Below the pieces are notes generated by a model. It was given only the letters and a program-made list of their open reading frames with translations, made no database searches and was not told the DNA's origin. From Candidatus Omnitrophota bacterium (GTDB lineage Bacteria; Omnitrophota; Gorgyraeia; Duberdicusellales; 4484-171), in NCBI GenBank assembly GCA_016939345.1, contig JAFGHG010000006.1:1-13597 (forward strand): 13,597 nt of DNA, read 5' to 3'. Positions 6,313-13,483 of this stretch are shown piece after piece. The position numbers and the translations under genes were made by a program. Numbering within the stretch: position 1 is the first letter of the stretch; each line of letters begins with the position of its first letter.

Positions 6313-6886
6313 TTATTCTTCCTTTGCTGAAAATAATTTAGGTAAAGTGATTTATAAAACAGTTTTAGATTATAAACCTATGAAAATCGTTGAATTCGGT
6401 GTTTTGCAGGGCTATGCAACTGTTTGTATGGCGTTAGCCCTTAAAAAACTCGGACGGGGTAAAATAGTTTCCTATGATGATTGGCAGCCTCATGAGCCTC
6501 ATCTTTGCGGTGATATTGAAACCGTAAAAAAGAATCTGCAAAGATATAAAGTACTTCATTTAGTCGAGCTTAAAACCGCAGATTTTTTCCAATGGGTGGT
6601 AAATCCGGAACCATTTGACCTTTTATTTCTTGATATTGACAATGACGGCAGGATTATAGAATTGGCCATAACTAAACTTCAGACCCATATTCAAAAAGGA
6701 GCGGTTATCCTTTTTGAAGGAGGAAGCGAGCAGAGGGATAATCTAGATTTTGTAATCGCCAACAATCAGGCCCCCATGTATCCTTTGCGGGAAAAACTCG
6801 GTTTTAAAGTATTAGACCGAAGGCACCCCTCGATTTCGATTTGTACCAAGGATGTTAAATATTCCTATAGGCCAGGCAGAGATTAA
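6242..6886 (+). CDS. Class I SAM-dependent methyltransferase-like protein
   Basis: 214 residues. Motif I for SAM binding appears as VEFGVLQGYAT (50-60), followed by a strand and an acidic turn (IVSYDDW, 75-81). The later acidic strand is FDLLFLDIDNDG (125-136), then GAVILFEGG. This order fits class I methyltransferases of the Methyltransf_24 kind common in surface-glycan loci; the substrate is unknown. The N terminus carries a duplicated ten-residue element (MYLFGRQIDI and MFLFGKRIDI), encoded by a 42-bp-period DNA repeat, so two ATGs (6242 and 6284) are possible. The first is preferred because AGGAG at 6229-6233 lies eight bases upstream; the second has no good ribosome site. The next gene begins 5 bp after the stop. 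Confidence 0.72.
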   Translation: MYLFGRQIDIRKHRMFLFGKRIDIYSSFAENNLGKVIYKTVLDYKPMKIVEFGVLQGYATVCMALALKKLGRGKIVSYDDWQPHEPHLCGDIETVKKNLQRYKVLHLVELKTADFFQWVVNPEPFDLLFLDIDNDGRIIELAITKLQTHIQKGAVILFEGGSEQRDNLDFVIANNQAPMYPLREKLGFKVLDRRHPSISICTKDVKYSYRPGRD

Positions 6887-6891
6887 CAGAG

Positions 6892-7974
6892 ATGATTCCT
6901 TTATTTAAAGTTCATTACCCTAAAGGAATAGGAAAGAAAATTGAAAAAGTCTTTTCTCAGGGGTTTATCGGTGAAGGCAGGTATTCACGGCTTTTTGAGA
7001 AGAAATTTTCTGAATATATCGGCAATCCCAATTGTGTTCTTTTAAACAGCTGTACCTCGGCAATATCCCTGGCTTTGCTTCTTTGCGGTGTCCAGGCTGA
7101 AGACGAGGTGATCTCAAGCCCGATGACATGCATGGCCACTAATGAACCAGCATACAATATCGGGGCTAAGCTTGTATGGTCTGATATTGATCCTGAGACC
7201 GGAAATATCGACCCTGAAGACGCAGAAAGAAAAATTACCCGAAAAACAAAAGCAATCCTGGCTGTCCATTGGGCCGGACAGCCTTTTGATATCAGCCGTA
7301 TAATTAGAATAGCCAAAAAGCACAGCCTGAAGGTTATTGAAGATGCGGCTCATGCTTTAGATGCTACTTATAAAGGAAAGAAAATCGGCAATCACGGCGA
7401 TTTTGTTTGTTTTTCTTTCCAGGCTGTCAAGCACCTGACAACTGTTGATGGAGGAGCCTTGGCCTGTAAAGAAAAAAAAGACAGTCAGAGGGCCAGGCTG
7501 CTTAGGTGGTTCGGGATCGATAGAGAAACCAAAGGTAATAAATGGTCTTACGATATCAAGGAATGCGGTTATAAGTTTCATATGAATAATATCAATGCCG
7601 TTATCGGCCTGGAGCAGATGAAACACATCAGGAATATTACTTCATGCCATAAATATAATTCTGCCTACTACGACAGAAACATAACAAATCCGAAAATAAA
7701 GAAGATCAGGCGTAGCAAAGATTCCCAGACATCATCATGGATATACTCTTTACTTGTTGATAACCGGGATAAATTTAAAAAATATCTTGCTGACAACGGC
7801 ATAGCCTCGGACATGGTTCATGTTAGAAACGATAAATATTCCGTATTTAAGAAGTTTAGGGCCGATTTGCCCAACCTTGACTATTTTTCCTCAAGGTTGA
7901 TTAATATCCCCAGCGGATGGTGGCTTAGCAAAAAAGACCTTGCCAAGATTGTTAAGGTGATAAATAATTATTGA
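6892..7974 (+). CDS. DegT/DnrJ/EryC1/StrS-family PLP aminotransferase (sugar nucleotide)
   Basis: 360 residues, close to the family norm (370-390). Fold type I PLP features are clear: a PLP-phosphate loop NSCTSAISLAL, E150-D151 in VIEDAAHALDA for the pyridine nitrogen, and SFQAVKHLTTVDGGA, where K180 should form the Schiff base. Family members transfer an amino group to a keto group of a nucleotide-linked sugar, such as dTDP-4-keto-6-deoxyglucose, which RmlA and RmlB encoded downstream would make. C3 or C4 specificity cannot be read from sequence. The usual GEGG after the lysine is VDGG here, a modest deviation. The gene is tightly packed: 5 bp after the methyltransferase-like gene and 12 bp before the RmlC-like gene. 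The ribosome site is weak. Confidence 0.9.
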   Translation: MIPLFKVHYPKGIGKKIEKVFSQGFIGEGRYSRLFEKKFSEYIGNPNCVLLNSCTSAISLALLLCGVQAEDEVISSPMTCMATNEPAYNIGAKLVWSDIDPETGNIDPEDAERKITRKTKAILAVHWAGQPFDISRIIRIAKKHSLKVIEDAAHALDATYKGKKIGNHGDFVCFSFQAVKHLTTVDGGALACKEKKDSQRARLLRWFGIDRETKGNKWSYDIKECGYKFHMNNINAVIGLEQMKHIRNITSCHKYNSAYYDRNITNPKIKKIRRSKDSQTSSWIYSLLVDNRDKFKKYLADNGIASDMVHVRNDKYSVFKKFRADLPNLDYFSSRLINIPSGWWLSKKDLAKIVKVINNY

Positions 7975-7986
7975 TGATATTTTTTT

Positions 7987-8436
7987 ATGATTCAGGGAGT
8001 TAAAGCAAAGAAACTGAAAGTCATACCCGATAGCCGGGGAAGGCTAATGGAGATCTTAAGGTCAGACGATGAGATTTTTACTGAATTCGGCCAGGTTTAT
8101 ATAACCACAGCCTACCCAAAAATAGTCAAAGCCTGGCATTACCATAAGTTTCAAACCGATAATTTTACCTGTATTTCAGGCAAGATCAAACTGGTTTTGT
8201 ATGATTCAAGAGGTGGTTCCCCTACTTTTAAGGAAATAAATGAATGGACTTTAAGCCTGGATTCTCCCCAGCTTATCCAGATCCCGGCGGAAGTATATCA
8301 TGGCTTTAAATGCCTGGCCGATAAAGAGTCAATAGTGATAAATATCATCAGCCGGCCCTATAATCACCAGAACCCCGATGAATTCAGGGTTGACCCTTAT
8401 AAAAATGATATAAATTTTGATTGGAGAAAAATATAA
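7987..8436 (+). CDS. RmlC-like cupin (dTDP-4-keto-6-deoxyhexose 3,5-epimerase family)
   Basis: 149 residues, shorter than classical RmlC (about 180). Family landmarks: an early DSRGRLMEI, KAWHYHKF with H51 at the catalytic-base position, ISGKIKLVLYDSRGGSPTF (RmlC: vDlRkgSPTf), IQIPAEVYHGF, and the tail PYNHQNPDEFRVDPYKNDI resembling the RmlC C terminus. RmlC epimerises C3 and C5 of dTDP-4-keto-6-deoxyglucose. Here the arginine normally three residues before the catalytic histidine is a lysine (K48), and the tyrosine region is altered, so the activity could be a single epimerisation or ketoisomerisation. No good Shine-Dalgarno precedes ATG 7987. The stop overlaps the rmlA start (TAATG), indicating coupled translation. 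Confidence 0.78.
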   Translation: MIQGVKAKKLKVIPDSRGRLMEILRSDDEIFTEFGQVYITTAYPKIVKAWHYHKFQTDNFTCISGKIKLVLYDSRGGSPTFKEINEWTLSLDSPQLIQIPAEVYHGFKCLADKESIVINIISRPYNHQNPDEFRVDPYKNDINFDWRKI

Positions 8437-9158
8437 TGAAAGGGGTAATACTTGCCGGCGGCCTGGGAAAAAGACTGTATCCTTTAACCAAGACCATCAA
8501 TAAGCACCTCTTGCCGGTTTACTCTCAGCCCATGATTTATTATCCTATCCAGACTCTGGTCAAGGCCGGTATCAGAGATATCTTGATCGTAACAACCAAA
8601 AGGCATGCCTGGGATTTTTCCCGCCAGCTGGATAAGCCCTGGGATCTGGGTATTAAATCTTTAAGCTATGTTTATCAAGCTAAAGAAAACGGCATTGCTG
8701 CAGCTTTAAGCCTGGCGGAAAGATTTGCAAAAAAAGAAAAAATTGTAGTCATTTTAGGGGATAATATACTGGAGAAAAATATAAACAAGGCTGTAAGAAA
8801 TTTTAGCAGGCAATCTCAGGGTGCAAGAATTATGATAAAAAAAGTCCCTGACCCCCAGCGCTTTGGGGTCGTAGAATTCAGGGGTAGAAAGATAATCTCC
8901 CTTAAGGAAAAACCAAGAAAACCAAAATCAAATTATGCCGTTGTTGGGGTGTATATGTTTGATCACAGAGTCTTTGATATTATCCGCAGATTGAGGCCTT
9001 CTCTAAGGGGTGAGCTGGAGATCACTGATGTAAACAAGGTTTATCTTAAAGAAAATAAACTTTCTTATGAGATCTTAAAAGGCAGGTGGCAGGATGCAGG
9101 TACTTTTGATTCATTGCTTTCTGCAGCCGTATTAGCTGCACGGAGAAAAGAGGTATGA
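8436..9158 (+). CDS. rmlA: Glucose-1-phosphate thymidylyltransferase (short RmlA)
   Basis: 240 residues. It makes dTDP-glucose from dTTP and glucose-1-phosphate. Nucleotidyltransferase signature GVILAGGLGKRLYPLT (3-18, with G8-G9, K12, R13), KHLLPVYSQPMIYYP (23-37), metal-site GDN (108-110), EKP (158-160), GELEITDVN (192-200) and W218-x-DAGT (220-223). The roughly 50-residue C-terminal extension of enterobacterial RmlA is absent, as in short archaeal-like forms. The frame could start at TTG 8421, but ATG 8436 is chosen. It overlaps the previous stop as TAATG, has GGAG at 8423-8426 nine bases before, and starts exactly at the conserved MKGVILAGG. The stop overlaps the rmlB ATG (ATGA). Confidence 0.94.
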   Translation: MKGVILAGGLGKRLYPLTKTINKHLLPVYSQPMIYYPIQTLVKAGIRDILIVTTKRHAWDFSRQLDKPWDLGIKSLSYVYQAKENGIAAALSLAERFAKKEKIVVILGDNILEKNINKAVRNFSRQSQGARIMIKKVPDPQRFGVVEFRGRKIISLKEKPRKPKSNYAVVGVYMFDHRVFDIIRRLRPSLRGELEITDVNKVYLKENKLSYEILKGRWQDAGTFDSLLSAAVLAARRKEV

Positions 9159-10156
9159 AGCAAATACTTGTAACCGGCGGTGCAGGTTTCATAGGCTCAA
9201 ATTTTGTCAGATATTTTTTAAAGAACTATTCTGATTACACAGTTATAAATTTAGACAAGCTTACCTATGCCGGCAATAGAAAAAATCTAAGAGGTTTTAG
9301 GAACCACCATAACTATCATTTTATCAAAGGCGATATCTGTAATAAAAAACTTGTTGAGGAGACAGTTAAGAACTGTGAATGCGTGATAAACTTCGCCGCT
9401 GAAACCCATGTTGATAAGTCGATTGATCAACCAGGAACTTTTATCCGGACTAATATAAACGGCGTACAGACCCTGCTGAAGGCAGTTAATAAATTTAAAG
9501 TTTCCCGGTTTATACAGATATCTACTGATGAAGTATACGGCAGTATTCCTGCAGGCTCTTCTAAAGAAGAGGATCCCTTAAGGCCTTCTAGTCCTTATTC
9601 TGCGAGTAAGGCTGCGGCCGATCTTCTGTGCTGGTCTTATTATGTCACCTATAATACACCGATATTAATTGCCAGGTGTTCTAACAATTACGGAGAGCAT
9701 CAATATCCGGAAAAAATTATCCCTTTTTTTGTAGCCCGTCTTTTAAGAAATAGAAAGGTTCCTTTATACGGCGATGGTATGCATGTGCGTGACTGGATCT
9801 ATGTCGGCGATTGTTGCCGGGCTATTGATTTAATCCGTAAAAACGGCGAAACAGGCCAGATTTATAATGTAGCCGGTGGCAATCTAATAAGTAATCTTGA
9901 GCTAGCCGTAAAGATAATAGATATTTTAGGCAAAAGCAGGGAAGTTATCGAATTCGTCGAGGACAGGCCTGGCCATGACGATCGCTACATGCTTAGCATA
10001 GAGAAGATAAGGCAGCTGGGTTTTAGCCCGGATTATGATTTCGCTCAAACCTTAGAAGAAACTGTTAACTGGTACAGAAACAACAGGCAATGGTGGAAGT
10101 TCCTTAACCGCAAAAAAATAAAGGAAAGGATCACTAAGAATACTAATACTGAGTGA
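9155..10156 (+). CDS. rmlB: dTDP-glucose 4,6-dehydratase
   Basis: 333 residues, full length for an extended short-chain dehydrogenase. It converts dTDP-glucose to dTDP-4-keto-6-deoxyglucose using bound NAD. Visible elements: NAD loop GGAGFIGSN (8-16), the RmlB-typical LDKLTYAGNRKNL, FAAETHVDKSI, catalytic T124-D125-E126 in STDEVYG, Y148-x3-K152 in YSASK, and RCSNNYGEHQYPEKIIPFF. The final substrate-binding block is RDWIYVGDCCRAI. ATG 9155 overlaps the rmlA stop by ATGA. It is the last gene of the operon and converges with the CPBP protease gene across 15 bp. No rmlD (4-ketoreductase) follows, so the ketosugar is probably handled by the upstream aminotransferase and cupin or by an rmlD elsewhere. 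Confidence 0.96.
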   Translation: MKQILVTGGAGFIGSNFVRYFLKNYSDYTVINLDKLTYAGNRKNLRGFRNHHNYHFIKGDICNKKLVEETVKNCECVINFAAETHVDKSIDQPGTFIRTNINGVQTLLKAVNKFKVSRFIQISTDEVYGSIPAGSSKEEDPLRPSSPYSASKAAADLLCWSYYVTYNTPILIARCSNNYGEHQYPEKIIPFFVARLLRNRKVPLYGDGMHVRDWIYVGDCCRAIDLIRKNGETGQIYNVAGGNLISNLELAVKIIDILGKSREVIEFVEDRPGHDDRYMLSIEKIRQLGFSPDYDFAQTLEETVNWYRNNRQWWKFLNRKKIKERITKNTNTE

Positions 10157-10171
10157 CCGGCAATAATTGCT

Positions 10172-11056
10172 TTAGGGCAGGCTGTTGGTGAGTAAGGCGA
10201 TAACCACACAGCTTAAGTTTAGGCCGATATGTGCAGCTATTGAGCTTTCAATACTGCCCCGTCTTGTGAATTCGGCAAAGAAAAATCCCAGTAAAAATAC
10301 TTGAGTTATCTTGATTAATGGGGCATCAGTGTTTAGCATATGCAGGCCTCCCCAGATCAAAGATATCAAGGCTATGGCCAGAATTATTCCGATTTTGGTC
10401 TTGCACTGCCTTATTAGGACAGCCAGAACAGCTCCTCTAAAAATTATCTCCTCTGAAATAGCAACTCCGGTTACTGCCAGAAGTATTACCGCAAACTTGA
10501 TATAGCGGCTGGTAAATTCCATTCCCGGATAAAGATCGCGCATCTTTAGCAGATACTGGCTTTCGCCCACGTTTAATATCTCAAAAATAAGAGTTGATAT
10601 CGCACCGGCAAAAATCCCAAAGAAAAAAGCAGCTATCATATGAGAATTAAAAAGGCTTTGTTTTTGATTTGGGTCATAAAGTGGTCTTCTTAATTTCTGC
10701 CACTCGCTTTTTGCCAGAGCGTATAGGCCTGCATGCCAGCCTGTCCTTACGAGCTGTATTACAGTTGCGAATAAAACAGCTATAGTTATCATGATAAAGG
10801 CAAAGTATTCAGGAGGAAGCTGCAGATTATGGTTTTTTTCAATCCTGGAAAGGTGGTCATAATGGACTATATTGAAAACCATGCCCGGCATGATCAGCAG
10901 CAATACCAGGATGCCTATGAACAGCCCGGGTTTTAAGTATCTTTTTAACTCTTTAAAATGGATTATGCCGTAGATAATATAAAATACTACTATAGCCAGG
11001 TGGAACATGTAGAAGAATAGAGCAAGCAAGTTTTGGATTATCTGTTCTTTGGGCAT
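10172..11056 (-). CDS. CPBP-family intramembrane metalloprotease
   Basis: 294 residues with about eight hydrophobic segments, the last four forming the CPBP (CAAX protease/bacteriocin-processing, Abi) core. Active-site motifs: E202-E203-x3-R207 in SEEIIFRG, H239 in WGGLHM, and H276 with N280 in AHIGLN. All expected glutamate and histidine residues are present, so it should be active. Substrates of bacterial members are mostly unknown; roles include bacteriocin self-immunity and processing of membrane peptides. The N-terminal 140 residues add extra membrane segments beyond the core. The start is ATG at the complement of 11054-11056, with only a weak purine stretch upstream. It stands alone, convergent with rmlB and divergent from the M29 peptidase gene; no partner peptide gene was seen. 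Confidence 0.88.
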   Translation of the reverse strand: MPKEQIIQNLLALFFYMFHLAIVVFYIIYGIIHFKELKRYLKPGLFIGILVLLLIMPGMVFNIVHYDHLSRIEKNHNLQLPPEYFAFIMITIAVLFATVIQLVRTGWHAGLYALAKSEWQKLRRPLYDPNQKQSLFNSHMIAAFFFGIFAGAISTLIFEILNVGESQYLLKMRDLYPGMEFTSRYIKFAVILLAVTGVAISEEIIFRGAVLAVLIRQCKTKIGIILAIALISLIWGGLHMLNTDAPLIKITQVFLLGFFFAEFTRRGSIESSIAAHIGLNLSCVVIALLTNSLP

Positions 11057-11089
11057 TATTTCTAAAATAATTTTTGAGTTTATATATTT

Positions 11090-11118
11090 AAAATACCATA
11101 GTTTTTGTTTCTTCTCAA
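11090..11118 (-). promoter_or_regulatory. Predicted promoter of the CPBP gene
   Basis: On the minus strand: TTGAGA (11118-11113), 17-bp spacer, TATTTT (11095-11090). The leader would be about 30 nt. The -10 is weak, and other TATATA sequences nearby could serve instead. Confidence 0.3.
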
Positions 11119-11148
11119 TTAAAAAACCCCCGAATAACCAGTAATGAT

Positions 11149-11176
11149 TTGCAATCAGGGTTATATTTGCTACAAT
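11149..11176 (+). promoter_or_regulatory. Predicted promoter of the M29 peptidase gene
   Basis: TTGCAA (11149-11154), 16-bp spacer, TACAAT (11171-11176). The expected start is near 11183. GAGGGT at 11184-11189 could be the ribosome site for the ATG at 11201, although that leaves almost no leader before it. Confidence 0.45.
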
Positions 11177-11200
11177 AACAGCTGAGGGTCCAGGTTAACC

Positions 11201-12148
11201 ATGATTAAAAAAGAAGCTATTGAAGCTGTTTTTCGTGATTCTCTTAAGTTAAAACCCCAGGAATCCTGTCTTATACTTACCGATACTATAAAAGAAAATA
11301 TTGCCCGTTCCTTTTATGAACATGCTCTTAAATTATCTAAAAGAGCAGAGCTGATGATTATCAAGCCGACTGCTGAGCATTCAGCAGAACCGCCGAAGGA
11401 AGCAGCTTTAAAAATGTTAGAATATGATGTTCAGCTGCTTATCACTGAAAAATCCCTGACTCATACCAGGGCAAGGCGCCAGGCAACATCAAGGGGCCAT
11501 AGGATAGCAACCATGCCGGGTATAACCGAAGATACGGTGAACCGCTGTCTTGATATTGATTATTTGGCTCTAGAGGAAAGGTCTAAAAAGCTTTGTTCTT
11601 TGCTTAAGGCTACAGAAGAAGTAAAAGTTATCACTGCCTCAGGCACAGATATAAAGTTTAGTTTAGAAGGCAGTGAATTTTTCGGCCAGAACGGAGGCTC
11701 TTTTGGTTTGCCTAAAGCCTTCGGAAACCTTCCCGAAGGAGAGGTTTCTTTTTCACCGTCTGATTGCGAAGGTGTTTATGTGGTCGATCTCAGTTTCCCG
11801 GGGCTGGGGATTTTAGAATCACCTATAACCTTTAGAGTAAAAAATTGTTTTGTCTATAAGATAGAGGGGGGCAAAAGCAGCCAGATCATCGAACGCCTTG
11901 ATAAGGCTGGCCCTCTTGCTTACCGGGTAGCAGAGCTCGGCATAGGGCTTAATCCTAAGGCCAGGGTGATCGGCAGCATACTCGAGGACGAAAAGGTCAT
12001 CTCAACCGTGCACATAGCAGTAGGAAACAATCTTTCCTACGGCCGGGATAATGACGTGCCGTTACATCTTGACGGAGTCATAAGCAAGCCTGATATATAC
12101 CTGGATAAAGAAAAAATAATGGATAAAGGGGATTTTCTGATATTTTAA
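11201..12148 (+). CDS. M29-family (thermophilic aminopeptidase) metallopeptidase
   Basis: 315 residues; classical M29 aminopeptidases (AmpS, AmpT, PepS) run about 360-410, so the N-terminal region is shortened. The co-catalytic metal ligands can be placed: E181 in LPEGEVSF, E245 in AELGIGLNP, H271 in STVHIAVG, Y280 in LSYGRD, and H289-x-D291 in LHLDGV. The segment VIGSILEDEKVISTVHIA is strongly M29-like. The family removes N-terminal residues from peptides with two divalent metals, in the cytoplasm. The H271-to-H289 interval is shorter than I recall for AmpT, so substrate range may differ. It is transcribed from its own predicted promoter; the PilZ gene follows about 76 bp later with a separate promoter. 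Confidence 0.88.
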   Translation: MIKKEAIEAVFRDSLKLKPQESCLILTDTIKENIARSFYEHALKLSKRAELMIIKPTAEHSAEPPKEAALKMLEYDVQLLITEKSLTHTRARRQATSRGHRIATMPGITEDTVNRCLDIDYLALEERSKKLCSLLKATEEVKVITASGTDIKFSLEGSEFFGQNGGSFGLPKAFGNLPEGEVSFSPSDCEGVYVVDLSFPGLGILESPITFRVKNCFVYKIEGGKSSQIIERLDKAGPLAYRVAELGIGLNPKARVIGSILEDEKVISTVHIAVGNNLSYGRDNDVPLHLDGVISKPDIYLDKEKIMDKGDFLIF

Positions 12149-12179
12149 AACAAGCCCTATTTTGATTTGATAGTTTTTA

Positions 12180-12208
12180 TTGCAAGATAAAAGAGTTAAG
12201 TATATAAT
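12180..12208 (+). promoter_or_regulatory. Predicted promoter of the PilZ-nfu genes
   Basis: TTGCAA (12180-12185), 17-bp spacer, perfect TATAAT (12203-12208). The expected start is about 12214-12216, only some ten bases before the ATG at 12225. It overlaps what would otherwise be an in-frame N-terminal extension from TTG 12180. Confidence 0.6.
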
Positions 12209-12224
12209 CAAAAAAGATTTTGAT

Positions 12225-12569
12225 ATGGAGGATAGACGAAGAGCAAAGAGAGTGGCTGAATATGTTCCGGTTTCTTACCGGATACCTCCAGGCCCTAAGA
12301 TAGAAAATTTTTTAACCAGAGATATTAGTACAAGCGGAGTAAGGATTTTTGTCAAGGAATTCATGAACAAGGGAACAGTTTTAGAGTTGACTATAAGTTT
12401 AAAAAAAATCCCTTATTCTTTCAATACCCAGGGTCAAGTGCGCTGGATAAGCAAAGACCCTTCCGGCGAGAGGTATGAAGCCGGAGTAGAATTTATTAAT
12501 ATACCTAAAGAAGCCAAAGAAAAACTTCAGTTTTATATTGAAGAATACTTGAATGTAGATCTTAGATAG
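12225..12569 (+). CDS. PilZ-domain protein (cyclic di-GMP receptor)
   Basis: 114 residues, a stand-alone PilZ domain. Both halves of the c-di-GMP site are present: R5-x3-R9 in EDRRRAKR and D33-x-S35-x2-G38 in RDISTSGVRI. The usual closing part of the barrel follows (GQVRWISKD, AGVEFINI). Such proteins bind the second messenger and change motility, pilus or polysaccharide output. The frame is open back to TTG 12180, which would add MQDKRVKYIIKKDFD. ATG 12225 is preferred because a -35/-10 promoter occupies that stretch and because PilZ domains typically begin with the ERRR motif. There is no clear Shine-Dalgarno. The nfu gene follows after 24 bp; a pilin gene and the sugar operon lie nearby. 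Confidence 0.87.
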   Translation: MEDRRRAKRVAEYVPVSYRIPPGPKIENFLTRDISTSGVRIFVKEFMNKGTVLELTISLKKIPYSFNTQGQVRWISKDPSGERYEAGVEFINIPKEAKEKLQFYIEEYLNVDLR

Positions 12570-12593
12570 TCTTGGCAGCATTAAGGAGGAAAG

Positions 12594-12821
12594 ATGTTAA
12601 AAGAAAAGGTAGAAAAAGTTCTGGAAGAGGTAAGGCCGGTTTTGCAGGCAGACGGAGGAAATGTCGAGCTGGTTGATGTTACCAGTGAGGGTGTGGTAAA
12701 GGTCCGTTTGACCGGAGCATGCGGCTGCTGCCCGATGAGCACCTATACGCTTAAATTGGGGATTGAGGAAAAGCTGAAAGAAAAAATTCCCGAAGTAAAG
12801 GAAGTGGAGCAAGTAGTCTAA
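12594..12821 (+). CDS. NifU C-terminal-type (Nfu) iron-sulfur scaffold
   Basis: 75 residues, the whole length of a minimal Nfu domain. It contains VRPVLQADGGNVELVDV (13-29) and the cluster-binding motif GACGCCPMS, with C43-x2-C46 as expected ligands and an extra C45 between them. Nfu dimers carry a bridging 4Fe-4S cluster to apo-proteins in the cytoplasm. Fe-S clients such as Hcp and the Rrf2 regulator are encoded in the same window, though a specific link is only inference. A strong Shine-Dalgarno AAGGAGG at 12583-12589 precedes ATG 12594. It probably shares a transcript with the PilZ gene. Confidence 0.93.
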   Translation: MLKEKVEKVLEEVRPVLQADGGNVELVDVTSEGVVKVRLTGACGCCPMSTYTLKLGIEEKLKEKIPEVKEVEQVV

Positions 12822-12943
12822 ATTTATAAATCCGAATATCGAAATACTAAACAAATTTCAAAATACTAAATTTCAAAATTTTTTGTCATTGAATAATTTG
12901 ATATTAGGATTTGTTTCGAGATCCGAATTTAGAATTTCTAAAT
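12822..12943. repeat. Long imperfect AT-rich palindrome (intergenic repeat element)
   Basis: The spacer between nfu and the PfpI gene is built as two arms of about 55-60 bp (12822-12882 and 12889-12943) that are imperfect reverse complements around a short centre near TTTGTCATTG. The left arm has ATTTATAAATCCGAATATCG; its complement is echoed in the right arm by GATCCGAATTTAGAATTTC and TCTAAAT. Short units such as AAATACTAAA and ATTTCAAAA recur in the left arm. No ORF is present. Such palindromes built on AATCCGAATATCGAAA-like units are, from memory, dispersed in genomes of several uncultured phyla; this copy looks decayed. It could also terminate transcription. Confidence 0.6.
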
Positions 12944-12948
12944 TAACG

Positions 12949-12954
12949 TATAAT
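12949..12954 (+). promoter_or_regulatory. Candidate -10 element for the PfpI gene
   Basis: A perfect TATAAT just past the palindrome, with no convincing -35 at the proper distance. It is followed by GGAG (12968-12971) five bases before ATG 12977. Confidence 0.35.
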
Positions 12955-12976
12955 AATAAAATGACATGGAGTGATC

Positions 12977-13483
12977 ATGAAGCAGGTTGCCATATTGGTC
13001 GAAGATCAATACCAGGAACTTGAGGTCTGGTATCCTTATCTGCGCTTGAAAGAAGAGGGTATCAAGGCTGTTTTTCTCGGTCCTGAAAAGAAGCAATATA
13101 AAAGTAAGCTAGGTTATCCTGTTGAGGCTGATTTAGGCATAAAAAACGCCAAGCCTGGAGATTTTTCAGGCGTTATAATACCCGGAGGATGGGCCCCGGA
13201 CCTTCTAAGACGCTATAGAGAAATCAACCAGTTTGTCAGGAGTATATTTGATGAGGATAAGCTAGTGGCTTCAATATGCCATGGAGGCTGGGTCCTTGTG
13301 TCAGCCGGCATATTAAGAGGTAAAAAAGCTACATCCTTTTTTGCTATTAAAGATGACCTGTTAAATGCCGGAGCTGAATTTATTGATAAAGAAGTGGTGG
13401 TCGATAAGAATCTTATCACATCGCGTAATCCTTATGACCTGCCGGTTTTTTGCCTTGAAGCTATTAAATTCCTTAAAAAATGA
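12977..13483 (+). CDS. PfpI/DJ-1 superfamily protein (class I glutamine amidotransferase-like)
   Basis: 168 residues, the standard PfpI/YhbO length. The catalytic site is visible: E14 in EDQYQELEVWYP (the glutamate that contacts the cysteine), and C101-H102 in SICHGGWVL at the nucleophile elbow. The late VVVDKNLITSRNPYDLPVF is a strong PfpI signature. Members are described as proteases, or as glyoxalases/deglycases that act on methylglyoxal-modified molecules; which applies here is unknown. The frame begins at GTG 12971, but ATG 12977 is preferred because GGAG (12968-12971) would overlap the GTG. Its stop overlaps the ATG of the following pilin-like gene (ATGA), so the two are probably co-translated, an unusual pairing without an obvious functional link. 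Confidence 0.9.
   Translation: MKQVAILVEDQYQELEVWYPYLRLKEEGIKAVFLGPEKKQYKSKLGYPVEADLGIKNAKPGDFSGVIIPGGWAPDLLRRYREINQFVRSIFDEDKLVASICHGGWVLVSAGILRGKKATSFFAIKDDLLNAGAEFIDKEVVVDKNLITSRNPYDLPVFCLEAIKFLKK

Noticed and set aside
6957..7316. 119-codon minus-strand ORF within the aminotransferase gene
   Set aside because: Antisense to conserved PLP-enzyme sequence, no family resemblance; shadow frame.
8421..8435. TTG 8421 as the RmlA start
   Set aside because: It would add five residues before the conserved MKGVILAGG, and GGAG at 8423-8426 is better used as the ribosome site for ATG 8436.
10157..10171. Bidirectional terminator between rmlB and the CPBP gene
   Set aside because: The 15-bp gap has no stem-loop with a T-run on either strand.
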